Origin: Candidatus Sulfopaludibacter sp. SbA3
Lineage (GTDB): Bacteria; Acidobacteriota; Terriglobia; Bryobacterales; Bryobacteraceae
DNA: 53,033 nucleotides
NCBI GenBank assembly: GCA_945893365.1
Contig: CAMDED010000039.1
Span: 1 to 53,033 of the forward strand
Direction of reading: 5' to 3'
The position numbers and the translations under genes are program-made. The stretch's first letter is position 1; each line of letters opens with the position of its first letter. This document shows positions 8,341-17,177 of the stretch, one piece after another. The notes under the pieces are model-generated. The model was not told the origin of the DNA, did no database searches, and was given only the letters and a program-made list of their open reading frames with translations.

Positions 8341-9684
8341 ATGAGCGCCGATTTAAAAGACCTCAGAATCGACCGGACCAGGAAGCGCTCGCCCGAGCCC
8401 TCGCGATGGGCAACGCGCTGGATCGTGGGCGGCGTGCTCCTGTTCGCGGCGCTGGGAGCGGGACGTTTCGTGTATGGCAAGCTGAATGCCCCGATAGAGG
8501 TGGAAGTAATGCGGGTCCAGGCCGCGAGCGCCGGCGGTTCGGGGACGGAGCCGGGCGTGATACTGAATGCCACAGGCTACATTGTGGCGCATCACAAGAT
8601 TCAGGTTGCGTCGAAGGTGCTTGGCAAGGTGGCTTGGATCGGCGTCGATAAAGCCGACAAAGTCAAGGAAGGGCAGATCATCGTGCGGCTCGAGGACGAC
8701 GAGTATCGCGCCCAGCTTCAGCAGGCGACCGGGCAGTTGGCGAACCTCGAGGCCCGTCTCAAGGAATTGCTAAGCGGGTCGAGACCCGAAGAGATCGCGG
8801 TCGCCGAGGCGAATCTCAACCAGGCCAAGGCGGATCTCGAGAACAGCCGCATCGGCCTCGCGCGAACGGAAAAGCTTGTAGCGGCCACGGTGTCGCCTCA
8901 ACAGCAGCTTGACGATGCGAAGGCGCGGCACGATTCCGCCGTGGCCCGCGTCCGTTCGCTCGAACGAACGCATGAGTTGGCGCGAATCGGTCCCCGCGCC
9001 GAGCAGATCGAAGCCGTGCGCGGGCAGATCGAACAGGCGCGCGGCTCCGTCGCGTTCTACCAGACGCAGCTCAACAACACCGTCATCCGCGCCCCCAGTG
9101 CGGGCACCATTCTCGAGCGCGCCGTCGAGAAGGGCGAGTTTGTCACCACCAGTTTCGTGGGGGAACGCGGCGCCAAGGGTTATGTCGTCTCGCTCGCCGA
9201 TCTCAACGATTTGCAAGTGGAGCTGGATATCAGCCAGAACGATTTCGCGCGGCTGAAATCGAACCAGCGCGGCATCATTACCACGGACGCTTTTCCCGAC
9301 AGAAAGTACCAAGGCGTAATTAACGAGATATCGCCTGAAGCGAATCGTCAAAAGGCGACGGTGCAGGTCAAGGTGAAAGTGGAGAATCCGGATTCCTATC
9401 TGCGGCCCGAAATGAATGCGAGCGTGGCGTTTCTATCCGATGAAAAGCCCGCCGCGGGGGGTACGCCACTGAAGGCTGTCCTGACGATACCGGCTTCGGC
9501 GGTGCGCGGCGACGCCGTTTTCGTTCTGCTTGGCGGCAAGGCCGTGCGCCGCGTCATAAAGGCGGGATCGACGACGAGTCAAGGTGTACGCGTGGAGGAA
9601 GGGCTGATCGGAGGCGAGGATTTGATCGTCGCTCCGCCGGCAAACCTCAAAGAGGGAGACGCCGTCCAGCGGAGGAAGAGTTGA
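8341..9684 (+). CDS. Periplasmic adaptor (membrane-fusion protein) of ABC exporter
   Basis: A 447-residue HlyD/MacA-type adaptor. A single N-terminal membrane anchor (about 25-45, [20 protein letters not shown]) is followed by a lipoyl-like half motif, a long helical hairpin rich in Ala, Gln, Glu and Arg (roughly 115-235), the second lipoyl half ([20 protein letters not shown]) and a beta-barrel with a C-terminal membrane-proximal domain. Adaptors of this kind bridge the inner-membrane pump to an outer-membrane channel. No outer-membrane TolC-like gene is linked here, so a shared one must be used. It starts six bases after the permease stop and its own stop overlaps the ATPase start. Confidence 0.88.
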   Translation: MSADLKDLRIDRTRKRSPEPSRWATRWIVGGVLLFAALGAGRFVYGKLNAPIEVEVMRVQAASAGGSGTEPGVILNATGYIVAHHKIQVASKVLGKVAWIGVDKADKVKEGQIIVRLEDDEYRAQLQQATGQLANLEARLKELLSGSRPEEIAVAEANLNQAKADLENSRIGLARTEKLVAATVSPQQQLDDAKARHDSAVARVRSLERTHELARIGPRAEQIEAVRGQIEQARGSVAFYQTQLNNTVIRAPSAGTILERAVEKGEFVTTSFVGERGAKGYVVSLADLNDLQVELDISQNDFARLKSNQRGIITTDAFPDRKYQGVINEISPEANRQKATVQVKVKVENPDSYLRPEMNASVAFLSDEKPAAGGTPLKAVLTIPASAVRGDAVFVLLGGKAVRRVIKAGSTTSQGVRVEEGLIGGEDLIVAPPANLKEGDAVQRRKS

Positions 9685-10385
9685 CCACGGAAGAAACGGT
9701 AATTCAGGCACGAGCTCTCACGAAGGAATTCGTGCGCGATGAGTTTCACGTAATCGCGCTTCAAGACGTGGATATCGATATCCATAAGGGGGAGTTCGTG
9801 GCGTTAATGGGGCCGTCGGGATCGGGAAAATCGACGCTCCTGCACCTGATCGCGGCCATGGACTACGCGACGGGGGGAGAAATCCGGGTTCTGGGCGAGA
9901 ATCTTCGCGCCATGAGCGACGGCGAGATCGCGCGCTGGCGCAACCACAACGTAGGCTTCATTTTCCAGCAGTTCAATCTGATTCCGGTGCTTACTGCGCT
10001 CGAGAACGTGGAACTGCCGCTCAAACTGACGAATTTGAACAAGCAGGAGCGTAACGACCACGCGACCACGGCGCTCAAGCTTGTGGGGCTCGGAGACAGA
10101 CTCGGGCACTTTCCGCGCCAGCTTTCGGGCGGGCAGGAGCAGCGTGTGGCCATTGCGCGCGCGATCGTGACCGACCCGGCGCTGATCCTCGCCGACGAGC
10201 CGACCGGCAATCTGGACGCGGCCTCGGCTCAGGAAGTTTTGAGTATACTTTCCAGGCTGAATAAGGAGTACGGTAAGACGATCGTCATGGTGACGCACGA
10301 TGCGCACGCCGCCCGCTCGGCCACCAAAGTCAGGCATCTGGAGAAGGGCGCGCTGTTACCGGAAGGGCAGCTTCCGGCGGACTGA
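9681..10385 (+). CDS. ABC transporter ATP-binding protein, LolD/MacB class
   Basis: A 234-residue ATPase. The start is a TTG at 9681, overlapping the adaptor stop (TTGA) and preceded by a strong GGAGGAAG ribosome-binding site inside the end of the upstream gene, so it is translationally coupled. Walker A is GPSGSGKST (44-52), the Q-loop is in [10 protein letters not shown], the signature is [14 protein letters not shown] and Walker B is [12 protein letters not shown], with a switch His in VTHDAHAA. The [10 protein letters not shown] and GNLD wording is characteristic of the LolD/MacB group that powers mechanotransmission-type exporters. It is the last gene of the four-gene unit and points toward the convergent GGDEF gene. 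Confidence 0.93.
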   Translation: MTTEETVIQARALTKEFVRDEFHVIALQDVDIDIHKGEFVALMGPSGSGKSTLLHLIAAMDYATGGEIRVLGENLRAMSDGEIARWRNHNVGFIFQQFNLIPVLTALENVELPLKLTNLNKQERNDHATTALKLVGLGDRLGHFPRQLSGGQEQRVAIARAIVTDPALILADEPTGNLDAASAQEVLSILSRLNKEYGKTIVMVTHDAHAARSATKVRHLEKGALLPEGQLPAD

Positions 10386-10703
10386 TGCCGGGTACCGCGG
10401 AACTTGAGATCCCATTCCGGCAAGCCCGGTCACAACCATTTTCTTCGGAAAATATTCGATCGGGGCGGCCTTCCCTTGCTCCGAAAAGCGCGCCCCGGTC
10501 ATGGGATGACCGCAAGGGAACTCGTAAGAGCGTTGTTTACAACGATTGTCGCGCGAGTTACGTCAACACGACCGGGAACTCCCGCTTTTCCGCAAATTGG
10601 CGGCTCGGCCTAGGGTCGATTCCTACGCGAAGATTCCCGTTGGGGTTCCGTGAGCGGTCCATGTAAGTCCTTATAGCACGTTACCGGCAGGGACGGGCTC
10701 GGT
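10386..10703. other. Convergent intergenic region
   Basis: About 320 bases between the ends of two convergent genes. No protein is recognisable in either direction. A possible stem pairs CGGGGCG at 10461-10467 with CGCCCCG at 10491-10497 around a 23-base loop, but there is no T-run, so I do not call it a terminator. The remainder holds nothing I can identify. Confidence 0.4.
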
Positions 10704-11630
10704 TCACACGCTGAGGCGTCTCGCGACAAAGTCATCGATTTTAGCCACGAGATCGGCCGGGTCGGGAGTGGCGCTCGACATCGAGACGGAGACGCACTTG
10801 ATGGGAAGATGGACCGCGCGGGCGCCTTTGAGAACGGTCGCTTCAAACCGTTTCAAACCGATTCCCCTCACCATCGATCGTACTTCCGTGGCTGGCCCTG
10901 GGCGCACGATCAAACCGGCAAGGGTTTCCGCACTCCACCGGAAGAACCGGTCCTGAGGAAGGAATCCAGGCTTGAGTTCATGGCAAAGAACCTGCAGGGC
11001 GTGATCGGCAGCCTCGGGTCCATGGCAGCGGTTGAAGGCCTGATATCCGTCCATCATGAACACCACCGCATAGAGATGCGTCCGCTCTCCGCCGTAGTCG
11101 GCGATTGCATCCACGGCGCTCTGGCGCCACATGAGTCCCGTCACCGAATCGTGCCCCTCGCGCCCTCGAGGCGCTTCCCTTATCGGACTCGCCTTGACCG
11201 GCTCCGCTTCTACTGCCGGCTCCGCTTCGGCGACCTTGAGCGCCTCAGGCGCCTTCGTGACGGGCACGCCATCCCGCCGCGCGGCCCGAACGGCTATCAC
11301 CTTCAACTCATCGAGCTCCGAAACGGCCTCCGATACCGTATCCATAATGGCGGCAAATTCGCTTCCCCGACCCGAATCCGCCCCGTTAGTCCGCTCCCGG
11401 TGCCTTTGGAGTACACGCGTGAAGGCTTGCGCGATAGGCATAAGCTCCGCGGCGGACCGGCACGGCTCAAGCCGAGCGTGAAGGGCGGCCATATCGGAGA
11501 TCAGCTTGTCATAGGCGAAACCACCGCTCTCGTCCGTCTGCAGAGCCGTGGTTCGCAGCAGCAGGCGGGAGAGCAATAGATACGCGTCCGCGCGACGCGC
11601 CGTTTCGTCTCTTTCGAAGTACTTGATCAT
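10704..11630 (-). CDS. Degenerate GGDEF-domain protein
   Basis: A 308-residue cytoplasmic protein. Residues 1-110 are helical and unrecognised. Residues about 115-158 form an Ala/Glu/Pro-rich linker. From residue 160 the sequence reads as a diguanylate cyclase domain: DSVTGLMWRQSAVDAIADYG corresponds to the D-x-L-T-G-L-x-N-R start, VVFMMDGYQAFNRCHG to the D-x-D-x-F-K-x-x-N-D strand, and the hairpin that should hold GGDEF reads RWSAETLAGL (231-240). The signature is therefore lost, so cyclase activity is very unlikely; a binding or scaffold role is more plausible. It stands alone and is transcribed away from the small secreted protein gene. Confidence 0.72.
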   Translation of the reverse strand: MIKYFERDETARRADAYLLLSRLLLRTTALQTDESGGFAYDKLISDMAALHARLEPCRSAAELMPIAQAFTRVLQRHRERTNGADSGRGSEFAAIMDTVSEAVSELDELKVIAVRAARRDGVPVTKAPEALKVAEAEPAVEAEPVKASPIREAPRGREGHDSVTGLMWRQSAVDAIADYGGERTHLYAVVFMMDGYQAFNRCHGPEAADHALQVLCHELKPGFLPQDRFFRWSAETLAGLIVRPGPATEVRSMVRGIGLKRFEATVLKGARAVHLPIKCVSVSMSSATPDPADLVAKIDDFVARRLSV

Positions 11631-11801
11631 GGGACATCCTTTCCGCGACGGCAGCTAGCAATTTTCGGCCCGGTATCCGCGACTGGCCTCAATTATTTAT
11701 CGGCCGGACGCGCGGTTTCGATAGGGGCATAATTGAAAAAGTTTAATCGTGTGCCGGGGTTCCCACCGGCGTTGGATTACAATGGTCTTTCTGGAGGACG
11801 T

Positions 11802-12116
11802 ATGAAGCGTATTTTCACGACGGTTCTATTTACGGCTGGCGTCTCGCTCGCGGGAACCTGGAGCGGCACCCTGGTGGATGTGATGTGCAAAGGCAAGGAC
11901 TTGGCCAGCCATACCGCCAAATGCGGCGTTGCCTGTGCGAAGAGCGGATTCGGCCTCGTGCTTGCGGACGGAAAGTTCGTCAAGTTCGACGAAAGCGGCA
12001 ACGCCAAGGCGCTCGCCGCACTGAAATCCACCAGCAAGGAAAAGGACCTCAAGGCCAAGGTCAGCGGCGAGCTTGATGGAGAAACCGTCAAGGTTACGTC
12101 GATCGAACTTCAGTAG
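11802..12116 (+). CDS. Small secreted cysteine-containing protein
   Basis: A 104-residue protein of unknown function. The ATG at 11802 is chosen over an in-frame TTG at 11733 because GGAGG lies seven bases before it and because it starts a clean signal peptide, MKRIFTTVLFTAGVSLAGTW. The mature part has three Cys (29, 41, 45), the last two in AKCGVACAKSG, and a beta-rich C-terminal half ending in EIQ-like strands. A possible metal or haem site is suggested only by the cysteine spacing. A TACAAT hexamer at 11778-11783 could be a -10 element, without an obvious -35. I do not recognise the family by name, though similar short exported proteins are common in Acidobacteriota. Confidence 0.65.
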   Translation: MKRIFTTVLFTAGVSLAGTWSGTLVDVMCKGKDLASHTAKCGVACAKSGFGLVLADGKFVKFDESGNAKALAALKSTSKEKDLKAKVSGELDGETVKVTSIELQ

Positions 12117-12137
12117 GCGGCAGGCTCTCGGACGGGC

Positions 12138-12629
12138 TCAGCGGGCGGGGCTTGCATCCGTGGACAGAGTTCCGCGCCGCAGCCTCGCCCAAACGGGAAA
12201 TACCGGTGGATTCTCGAGCCACACGAGCATCCACTCGGACATCTCGGCCTTCAGGCGGCGCTTGTCCTCAGTGGCCTTTGCGTTTTTCGAAGCGAAGCGC
12301 GCCCGCCTGCGCGCCTCGATCACGACGCGCCGGCAGTGGAGCGCCGTCTCCCGGTCGCCGCAGCCGATCGCCTGCGTGTAGACCCGCTCCATCTCGACCA
12401 GCGAGTCCTCCAGTTCCCCGAGCGACTTCTGCCGGACTCCAGCGAACGGCTGCGCCACGCGCAATCCGGCCTCGTTCAATAAACCGCTCAGATAGCCCTC
12501 CGAGATGGGATGGAGCAGAGCGACCAGTTCGCGCCACTCAGCGCGCTCGACCGCGGCGGGCCGGCTTTCGTTGAGACGCCTCTGTTCGAGGTATGCCGCG
12601 AGCTGTCGCTTTCTCGACTGCCTTGCCAT
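12138..12629 (-). CDS. Conserved hypothetical helical protein
   Basis: About 163 residues from the ATG at 12629; ATGs at 12662 and 12719 are also in frame. The sequence is mostly charged helices: a basic N-terminus (MARQSRKRQLAAYLEQRR), a leucine-rich middle, and a stretch of Arg/Lys/Glu before a Trp-containing C-terminus. No domain is recognised. The 5' part overlaps the end of mltG by at least 92 bases on the same strand, which is long for a coupled gene and suggests either a re-initiation arrangement or that the last part of mltG is not under strong selection. It is the last gene of the ruvX-mltG group. Confidence 0.55.
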   Translation of the reverse strand: MARQSRKRQLAAYLEQRRLNESRPAAVERAEWRELVALLHPISEGYLSGLLNEAGLRVAQPFAGVRQKSLGELEDSLVEMERVYTQAIGCGDRETALHCRRVVIEARRRARFASKNAKATEDKRRLKAEMSEWMLVWLENPPVFPVWARLRRGTLSTDASPAR

Positions 12630-13599
12630 TGGCGCGGCGATATTGTTTCGTCGCGGCTCCATGTTTTTCGATCGATTCGGAAAACCGGTGGCGGCCCGAT
12701 CCGTCGGCGCGGGCCACAAAATAAAGATAACCGGTTTCAGCCGGCTTCAGCGCGGCTTCGAGCGACGCCAGGCCCGGATTCGCGATCGGTCCCGGTGGAA
12801 GCCCAGCGTGCCGGTACGTGTTGTAAGGATGTTTGCTTTCGAGATCGGACCGATGAATGACGCCGGTGTAACGGCCGGAGAGCATGGCTGCGTAGATCGT
12901 GGTCGGATCGCAATCGAGCTTCATGCCGAGCCTCAGGCGGTTTCGAAAAACCGAGGCCACCAGAGGACGTTCCCCGGCGACTCCGGTCTCCTTCTCAATC
13001 AGCGAGGCGAGTGTCGCCGCCGCGTGTACATCGTTGCCTCCCAGCTGTCCCCAGACCTGCCGGAAGCGGGCCGTCATCTTCCGGCAGAGATCGGCAGGCG
13101 TCGTCCGGCGCGCCAGCCGGTACGTGTCGGGAAACAGGTAGCCTTCAAGCGACGGAGCGCGGGGTGAGAGATCGCGAATGAGCGCGGGGTCGCGGGCGGC
13201 GGCCAGGAAATCCGCGGCGGAAAACAGGCCGAGCTTCCCGGCCGCGGCTCCAATCTGGAACACGTTCCAGCCTTCGGGCACGGCCAATTCGTGGTAGAAA
13301 GAATCGCCCCTTGCGATGCGGCTGAGGATGTCCCGGGGCGACGCCGGTTTCTCGAAACGATACTCCCCGGCATGCAACACCCGCCGCGAATCGACCAGCC
13401 TCACCGCCGGGAACAGCCATTCGTAACGCACCACGCCTTTAGCGGAGAGTGCGGCCGCCATCTGGCGAGCGCTCGCCCCGCGGGGAATCTCAACGAACGT
13501 CTCACCCTCGAAACCCGCGTATGGCCGGTTGAGGAGAAACCACGGAATTCCGGCGGCGAATACCAGAACAGCGGCCACTGCCAGGATCGCCCGCCGCAT
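12538..13599 (-). CDS. mltG: Endolytic murein transglycosylase MltG
   Basis: A 353-residue YceG-like lytic transglycosylase that cleaves nascent glycan strands at the inner membrane and so sets chain length. One N-terminal helix (residues 4-23) anchors it; a LysM-like region follows. The catalytic Glu is Glu202 in SLIEKETG, and the rest of the active-site region (SVFRNRL, LDCDPTTIYA, HPYNTYRHAGLPPGPIANPG) is intact. The ATG at 13599 shares one base with the ruvX stop (TGATG); a TTG one codon earlier is also in frame. After the normal end of the domain (about residue 316) there is an extra tail of some 37 basic residues that overlaps the downstream gene. Confidence 0.93.
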   Translation of the reverse strand: MRRAILAVAAVLVFAAGIPWFLLNRPYAGFEGETFVEIPRGASARQMAAALSAKGVVRYEWLFPAVRLVDSRRVLHAGEYRFEKPASPRDILSRIARGDSFYHELAVPEGWNVFQIGAAAGKLGLFSAADFLAAARDPALIRDLSPRAPSLEGYLFPDTYRLARRTTPADLCRKMTARFRQVWGQLGGNDVHAAATLASLIEKETGVAGERPLVASVFRNRLRLGMKLDCDPTTIYAAMLSGRYTGVIHRSDLESKHPYNTYRHAGLPPGPIANPGLASLEAALKPAETGYLYFVARADGSGRHRFSESIEKHGAATKQYRRANGKAVEKATARGIPRTEASQRKPARRGRAR

Positions 13600-14024
13600 C
13601 AATAATCCAGCGAATCCAAATAGCTTTGCAGCAGGATTACCGCTGAAAGCCGGTCGACGGCGCGCGCCCGCTTCTCAATGCTGATTCCGCTTGAGCGAAG
13701 CACGCGCGACGCTTCCACTGTCGTCAGCCGCTCATCCCAGAGTTTCACCGCGAGTCCCGTTTTCTCCTCAAGGGTGGCGGCGAATTCGCGCACCCACGCC
13801 GTCTGACGCCCCTCCTTGCCGCTCATGTGCAGCGGATTCCCGATGAGGATCGAGGTGATGCCGCGCTCATCGATCACGCGCTTCAATTCGCCGATGTCGG
13901 TCCGCATGTTCGACCGCTGCAGCGTGTGAATCCCCTGAGCCGTCATTCCGAGCTCGTCGCTGACGGCCAGTCCGATGCGCCGCTTCCCTAAATCGAGCGC
14001 CAGAATTCTGCCTTGAACCTGCAC
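13599..14024 (-). CDS. ruvX: Putative pre-16S rRNA nuclease / Holliday junction resolvase-like RuvX
   Basis: A 141-residue YqgF/RuvX protein with an RNase H-like fold. The N-terminus has GRILALDLGKRRIGLAVSD with the first catalytic Asp, followed by IGNPLHMSG, then LWDERLTTVEA with the second acidic cluster, and ARAVDRLSAVILLQSYLD with the final Asp. These are the conserved positions of the family, which trims 16S rRNA 5' ends. The start is a GTG at 14024. It is coupled to mltG by a one-base overlap. The gene is divergent from the AI-2E family gene with 51 bases between. Confidence 0.92.
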   Translation of the reverse strand: MQVQGRILALDLGKRRIGLAVSDELGMTAQGIHTLQRSNMRTDIGELKRVIDERGITSILIGNPLHMSGKEGRQTAWVREFAATLEEKTGLAVKLWDERLTTVEASRVLRSSGISIEKRARAVDRLSAVILLQSYLDSLDY

Positions 14025-14075
14025 GAAGATCCATTATACGGCGCGGCATGCTAAAGTGACGAATACCGGCCCGCC

Positions 14076-15251
14076 ATGTCGATGCTTTCTCGATCGCTAA
14101 GAGACGAAGTTGCATCCGCCGACATGCGGCACCGCGCCGCAACGCTCGTGGCCGGGGGGGCCATCGTCGCGCTGCTCTATTGGGCCCGTATTCTCTTCAT
14201 CACCCTGCTCGCGGCGATGGTGATTGCGTTCATTCTCGAGCCTTTCGTCGGGCTGCTGATGCGTATTCGATTCCCGCGCGCCGTGGCCAGTTTCGTGGTT
14301 TGCAGTCTTGCGTTGTTCGCCGTCTATCTCATGGGGCTGGGACTGTACACCCAAATCGCGGTGCTGGCCGACGACCTGCCGAACTACACGCGGCGGATTG
14401 GAGAGATCGCCGAGGCGACGCGGAAGAAGATGGACGATTCGGAGAAAGCCGTTTCGCGGGTGATACTACCTCAGAAGCAGATCGTTCAACAGCAGGTACA
14501 GGAGCAGGCCGCTCAGGCCAAGAAGAGCCGGAAAAAGGCCGCCGAGGCGGCAGTTCAAGCCGCTCCGGTCCCGCCGGCGATCCAGGAAGTACGCATCCAT
14601 TCCGACTCCAGCCCGGTGACGGACTACATCTACGCGAGCGCGAGCGGGCTCTATCAGGTCGTACTGATGGGCTCTTTCGTTCCGTTTCTGGTCTACTTCA
14701 TGCTGAGCTGGCGGGACCACCTTCACCGCAGCTTCCTTCAGTTCTTCCACGGGGAGGACCGGGTGATTGCGGCGAAGAGTTTGCAGGGTATCGGCGAGAT
14801 GGTGCGTGGATTCGTGGTCGGGAACTTTGTGCTGGGTCTGATTCTCGCGGCGGCAAGTTCGGCCACGTTCTGGAAACTCGGCGTTCCGTACCCGCTGTTG
14901 GTCGGCCCGTTGAGCGGCTTCCTGAGTCTGGTGCCGTATGTAGGCCTGCCTGTGGCGATGATTCCGCCGCTGCTGGTGTCGCTGACGGCGCATTCGGAGT
15001 TGTCGTTCTACGTTCTCGTAATCGCGGTTGTATCGGCGTTTCACGTACTCGCGATGAATATGCTGTATCCGAAAGTAGTCGGATCGCGCGTGCATCTGAA
15101 CCCGCTGGTGGTTACGATCGCTCTAATGGTCTGGGGGTTTCTCTGGGACGCGGCCGGACTTGTCCTGGCCATTCCTCTCACGGCGGGAATCAAGGCGGTC
15201 TGCGACAACGTAAAGGAATTGCGGCCCTACGGGAAGTTCCTGGGAGACTAA
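14076..15251 (+). CDS. AI-2E family transporter (PerM-like)
   Basis: A 391-residue membrane protein with the PerM/TqsA layout: two or three helices at the N-terminus (about 27-85), a cytoplasmic or periplasmic helical segment (about 95-195) containing an Ala/Lys/Gln-rich insertion (QQQVQEQAAQAKKSRKKAAE), then a C-terminal block of helices with PLLVGPLSGFLSLVPYVGLP and the final LAIPLTAGIKAVCDN, which is very typical. The name refers to autoinducer export in one member; others act as sodium/proton antiporters or are uncharacterised, so no substrate is given. The Lys/Gln-rich insertion is longer than usual. It is transcribed alone. Confidence 0.88.
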   Translation: MSMLSRSLRDEVASADMRHRAATLVAGGAIVALLYWARILFITLLAAMVIAFILEPFVGLLMRIRFPRAVASFVVCSLALFAVYLMGLGLYTQIAVLADDLPNYTRRIGEIAEATRKKMDDSEKAVSRVILPQKQIVQQQVQEQAAQAKKSRKKAAEAAVQAAPVPPAIQEVRIHSDSSPVTDYIYASASGLYQVVLMGSFVPFLVYFMLSWRDHLHRSFLQFFHGEDRVIAAKSLQGIGEMVRGFVVGNFVLGLILAAASSATFWKLGVPYPLLVGPLSGFLSLVPYVGLPVAMIPPLLVSLTAHSELSFYVLVIAVVSAFHVLAMNMLYPKVVGSRVHLNPLVVTIALMVWGFLWDAAGLVLAIPLTAGIKAVCDNVKELRPYGKFLGD

Positions 15252-15631
15252 TGGCGCGGGCGGCTGCGCTCACTCCGGAAATCGGGGAGCGGCCGGGGCT
15301 CCGTTTCGGCAAGGCGCGCCCTCAATTCCGGTTGAGCTAAGTTGGCCGAGGGCGCGGAGGCTTACCGGTCAAAAATCGAACCTGCCGCGCCTTCGACCGA
15401 ACATTACAGCTCGGGAAAATAATCGGACCGCTCCCAAACATGCCATCACGCCATCGCTCGATCTTCGCCTGCAACTCAATGCCTTGGGCTCGTTTCGGAG
15501 CCTCATCGATTCGCTGCGAACCGATTCGAACCTCACGGCGTTCGCGACCCTTGGGTTCGGCATGAGCGCGAACGCGTGCAGCGTATTTGTAAGGCTGCCC
15601 CCGTATCACTGCCCCAGGTTGCTCTACAACA
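15252..15631. other. Intergenic region between convergent genes
   Basis: About 380 bases between the AI-2E gene and the PEP-CTERM gene, which converge. Open frames on both strands show no signal for translation and no known family. No hairpin plus T-run was found. I see nothing that can be named. Confidence 0.4.
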
Positions 15632-16279
15632 TTAGTGGCGGCGGAAGCTCTTACGGCGCAACAGACCGAGACCTAAGAGGACGCCGCCTGCCAAGACAAG
15701 TGTCGCCGGCTCGGGGACGTCAGTGGAAGTGACATCTCCCTCAACGGTCGTGCGTCCGGGAGGAATGCCTGAATTGGGAGCGACGATCAGAGTGCCGGTA
15801 ATAGTGAAAATTGTCGTGCCGAAACTGCCGCTCGCCGCACCGGATGTATTCGGTCCGAGTTGCAGCGGCGACCACTCGATCTCCATTGAGCTGAGATCGC
15901 TAAAGATCTGACCACCCGTTGAGGAGCCGACAAAAGTCCCGACCGCGCCGTCGGTCACGTCCGTTAAGACCAAGTTGAACGTGAAAGGGTTGAAAAACGC
16001 GCCCGTGCCGCCGGCTTGTGTCGTACAAGTGACACACAGGAGAGTGAAGCTTCCGTAATTGATGTTGGACGGAACGCCGACGGTGCTGTTTCCGTTGTCT
16101 AAGTACGCCAGCACCGCAATGGCGCCCGACGAGCTGTTTAGTGTGTTGCTGACGCCGCCGTTGAAGCCCGTACCCGGGGCGTTCGTGTTGTAGGTGATGG
16201 TGGCGGCGCTGGCGCCGGCAGCCATAAAGAGCGCAAGGCACGTTGTCAACGCAGCTTGCATAAGCCGTCTGATTTTCAT
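15632..16279 (-). CDS. PEP-CTERM sorting-domain protein
   Basis: A 215-residue exported protein. The start at 16279 gives MKIRRLMQAALTTCLALFMA followed by an ALA-type cleavage region (GASAATITY). The mature domain is rich in Thr, Gly, Ser and Asn and has CVTCTT and no recognised catalytic motif. The C-terminus from residue 188 is VPEPATLVLAGG, then a hydrophobic stretch and the basic end RRKSFRRH, which is the PEP-CTERM signal for processing by an exosortase. Such proteins are surface or exopolysaccharide associated. No exosortase gene is seen in the window. It stands alone; the upstream 300 bases must hold its promoter. Confidence 0.87.
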   Translation of the reverse strand: MKIRRLMQAALTTCLALFMAAGASAATITYNTNAPGTGFNGGVSNTLNSSSGAIAVLAYLDNGNSTVGVPSNINYGSFTLLCVTCTTQAGGTGAFFNPFTFNLVLTDVTDGAVGTFVGSSTGGQIFSDLSSMEIEWSPLQLGPNTSGAASGSFGTTIFTITGTLIVAPNSGIPPGRTTVEGDVTSTDVPEPATLVLAGGVLLGLGLLRRKSFRRH

Positions 16280-16607
16280 TCTCTGTTTTCTCCGAAGGTG
16301 GTTTTTGTGAGCGTGGGAACCGAAGCAGGCCTCCACACCTCTCTTTTCGCAAGTTTAGGTCCATGCGATCTTGCAGGCGGGCTCCGAATCGCTCTATCCT
16401 ACTAACGCTGCTAGACTTATGGGGAGCACTCGCCTGCGAATGGAGCCGCTACCGCGGTGGACTGCCAACGGCGGATGGTAACCAATGACGAAATATGGTT
16501 AATTTGTAGGCTGCAACACGAGCGCCGCTTGCAGCGAAAAGGCGGGAAATTGCGACCCGCTCGGTGAAATGCGCTACGCTGCGCACCCGATGGCGGCGGC
16601 CCGGCCG
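16280..16607. other. Upstream region of PEP-CTERM gene, no gene seen
   Basis: Some 330 bases between the PEP-CTERM start and the stop of the GMC small subunit gene, both on the minus strand. It must carry the PEP-CTERM promoter and the end of the preceding transcript. I find no confident -35/-10 pair and no terminator with a T-run. The stretch around 16480-16510 is AT-richer than its surroundings. Confidence 0.4.
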
Positions 16608-17177
16608 CTATCCGTGATGTTCCGGATGCCCGCAAACCGGAAACTGCGAGAGCACGGTGTTCCCCTTGTACCCCAGTTCCCGCACGAGGCCGATTCGCGA
16701 CGTGTAATATCCGTCCGCCGTCATATTCTTGACCGCAAGGAAGAATCGCTGCGGCGGCGTCTTTACACGGTTCTCGTCGACGGCCTTGCTCAACGGCGTG
16801 AGCAGGGCGATCTGAGCGGCCTCGCTCCGTTTCAGAAATTTCTTCGACTCGAGCCAGCGTAATCCCTCACGGAAAAGGCCCTGGTGGCGCTCGTTGGAGG
16901 CGGCCACGGAGTCGATATAGGCCGGAACGCCGGCCTCGACCGCGCCCGGCGTATCGGTTTTCGGAATGATGAGATCGGCCACGCGCGAGATCACCGCAAA
17001 CTCGCCTTCCGAAAAGAACTTCGGCGTGTAGGGAGCGGACGCGGCGTCATTGGCCGCCGTGGGAACGGCTGCCGGCGCGTGCGCGTGCTGGCCGTATAAC
17101 TCGTCCGCGCCGAATGGAAACGCGCAGGTCGTCCCGATCGCTCCGATAATCTTCAACGTGTCTCGCCTGGAGTCCAT
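16608..17177 (-). CDS. Gluconate 2-dehydrogenase subunit 3 family protein, Tat-exported
   Basis: A 189-residue small subunit. It opens MDSRRDTLKIIGAIGTTCAF, a twin-arginine leader, and continues with a helical domain starting at FFSEGEFAVISRVADLIIPKTDTPGAVEAG, the hallmark of the family, in which I-P-x-T-D-T-P-G is conserved. The subunit escorts and anchors the flavin subunit, which has no leader of its own, through the Tat system. The ATG directly follows the stop of the GMC gene with no spacer, so the two are co-translated. It ends in FPVCGHPEHHG; the Cys/His-rich end could bind a metal but this is speculation. Confidence 0.88.
   Translation of the reverse strand: MDSRRDTLKIIGAIGTTCAFPFGADELYGQHAHAPAAVPTAANDAASAPYTPKFFSEGEFAVISRVADLIIPKTDTPGAVEAGVPAYIDSVAASNERHQGLFREGLRWLESKKFLKRSEAAQIALLTPLSKAVDENRVKTPPQRFFLAVKNMTADGYYTSRIGLVRELGYKGNTVLSQFPVCGHPEHHG

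Noticed and set aside
10461-10497. GC-rich stem as terminator between convergent genes
   Set aside because: A 23-base loop and no T-run; not convincing as a factor-independent terminator.
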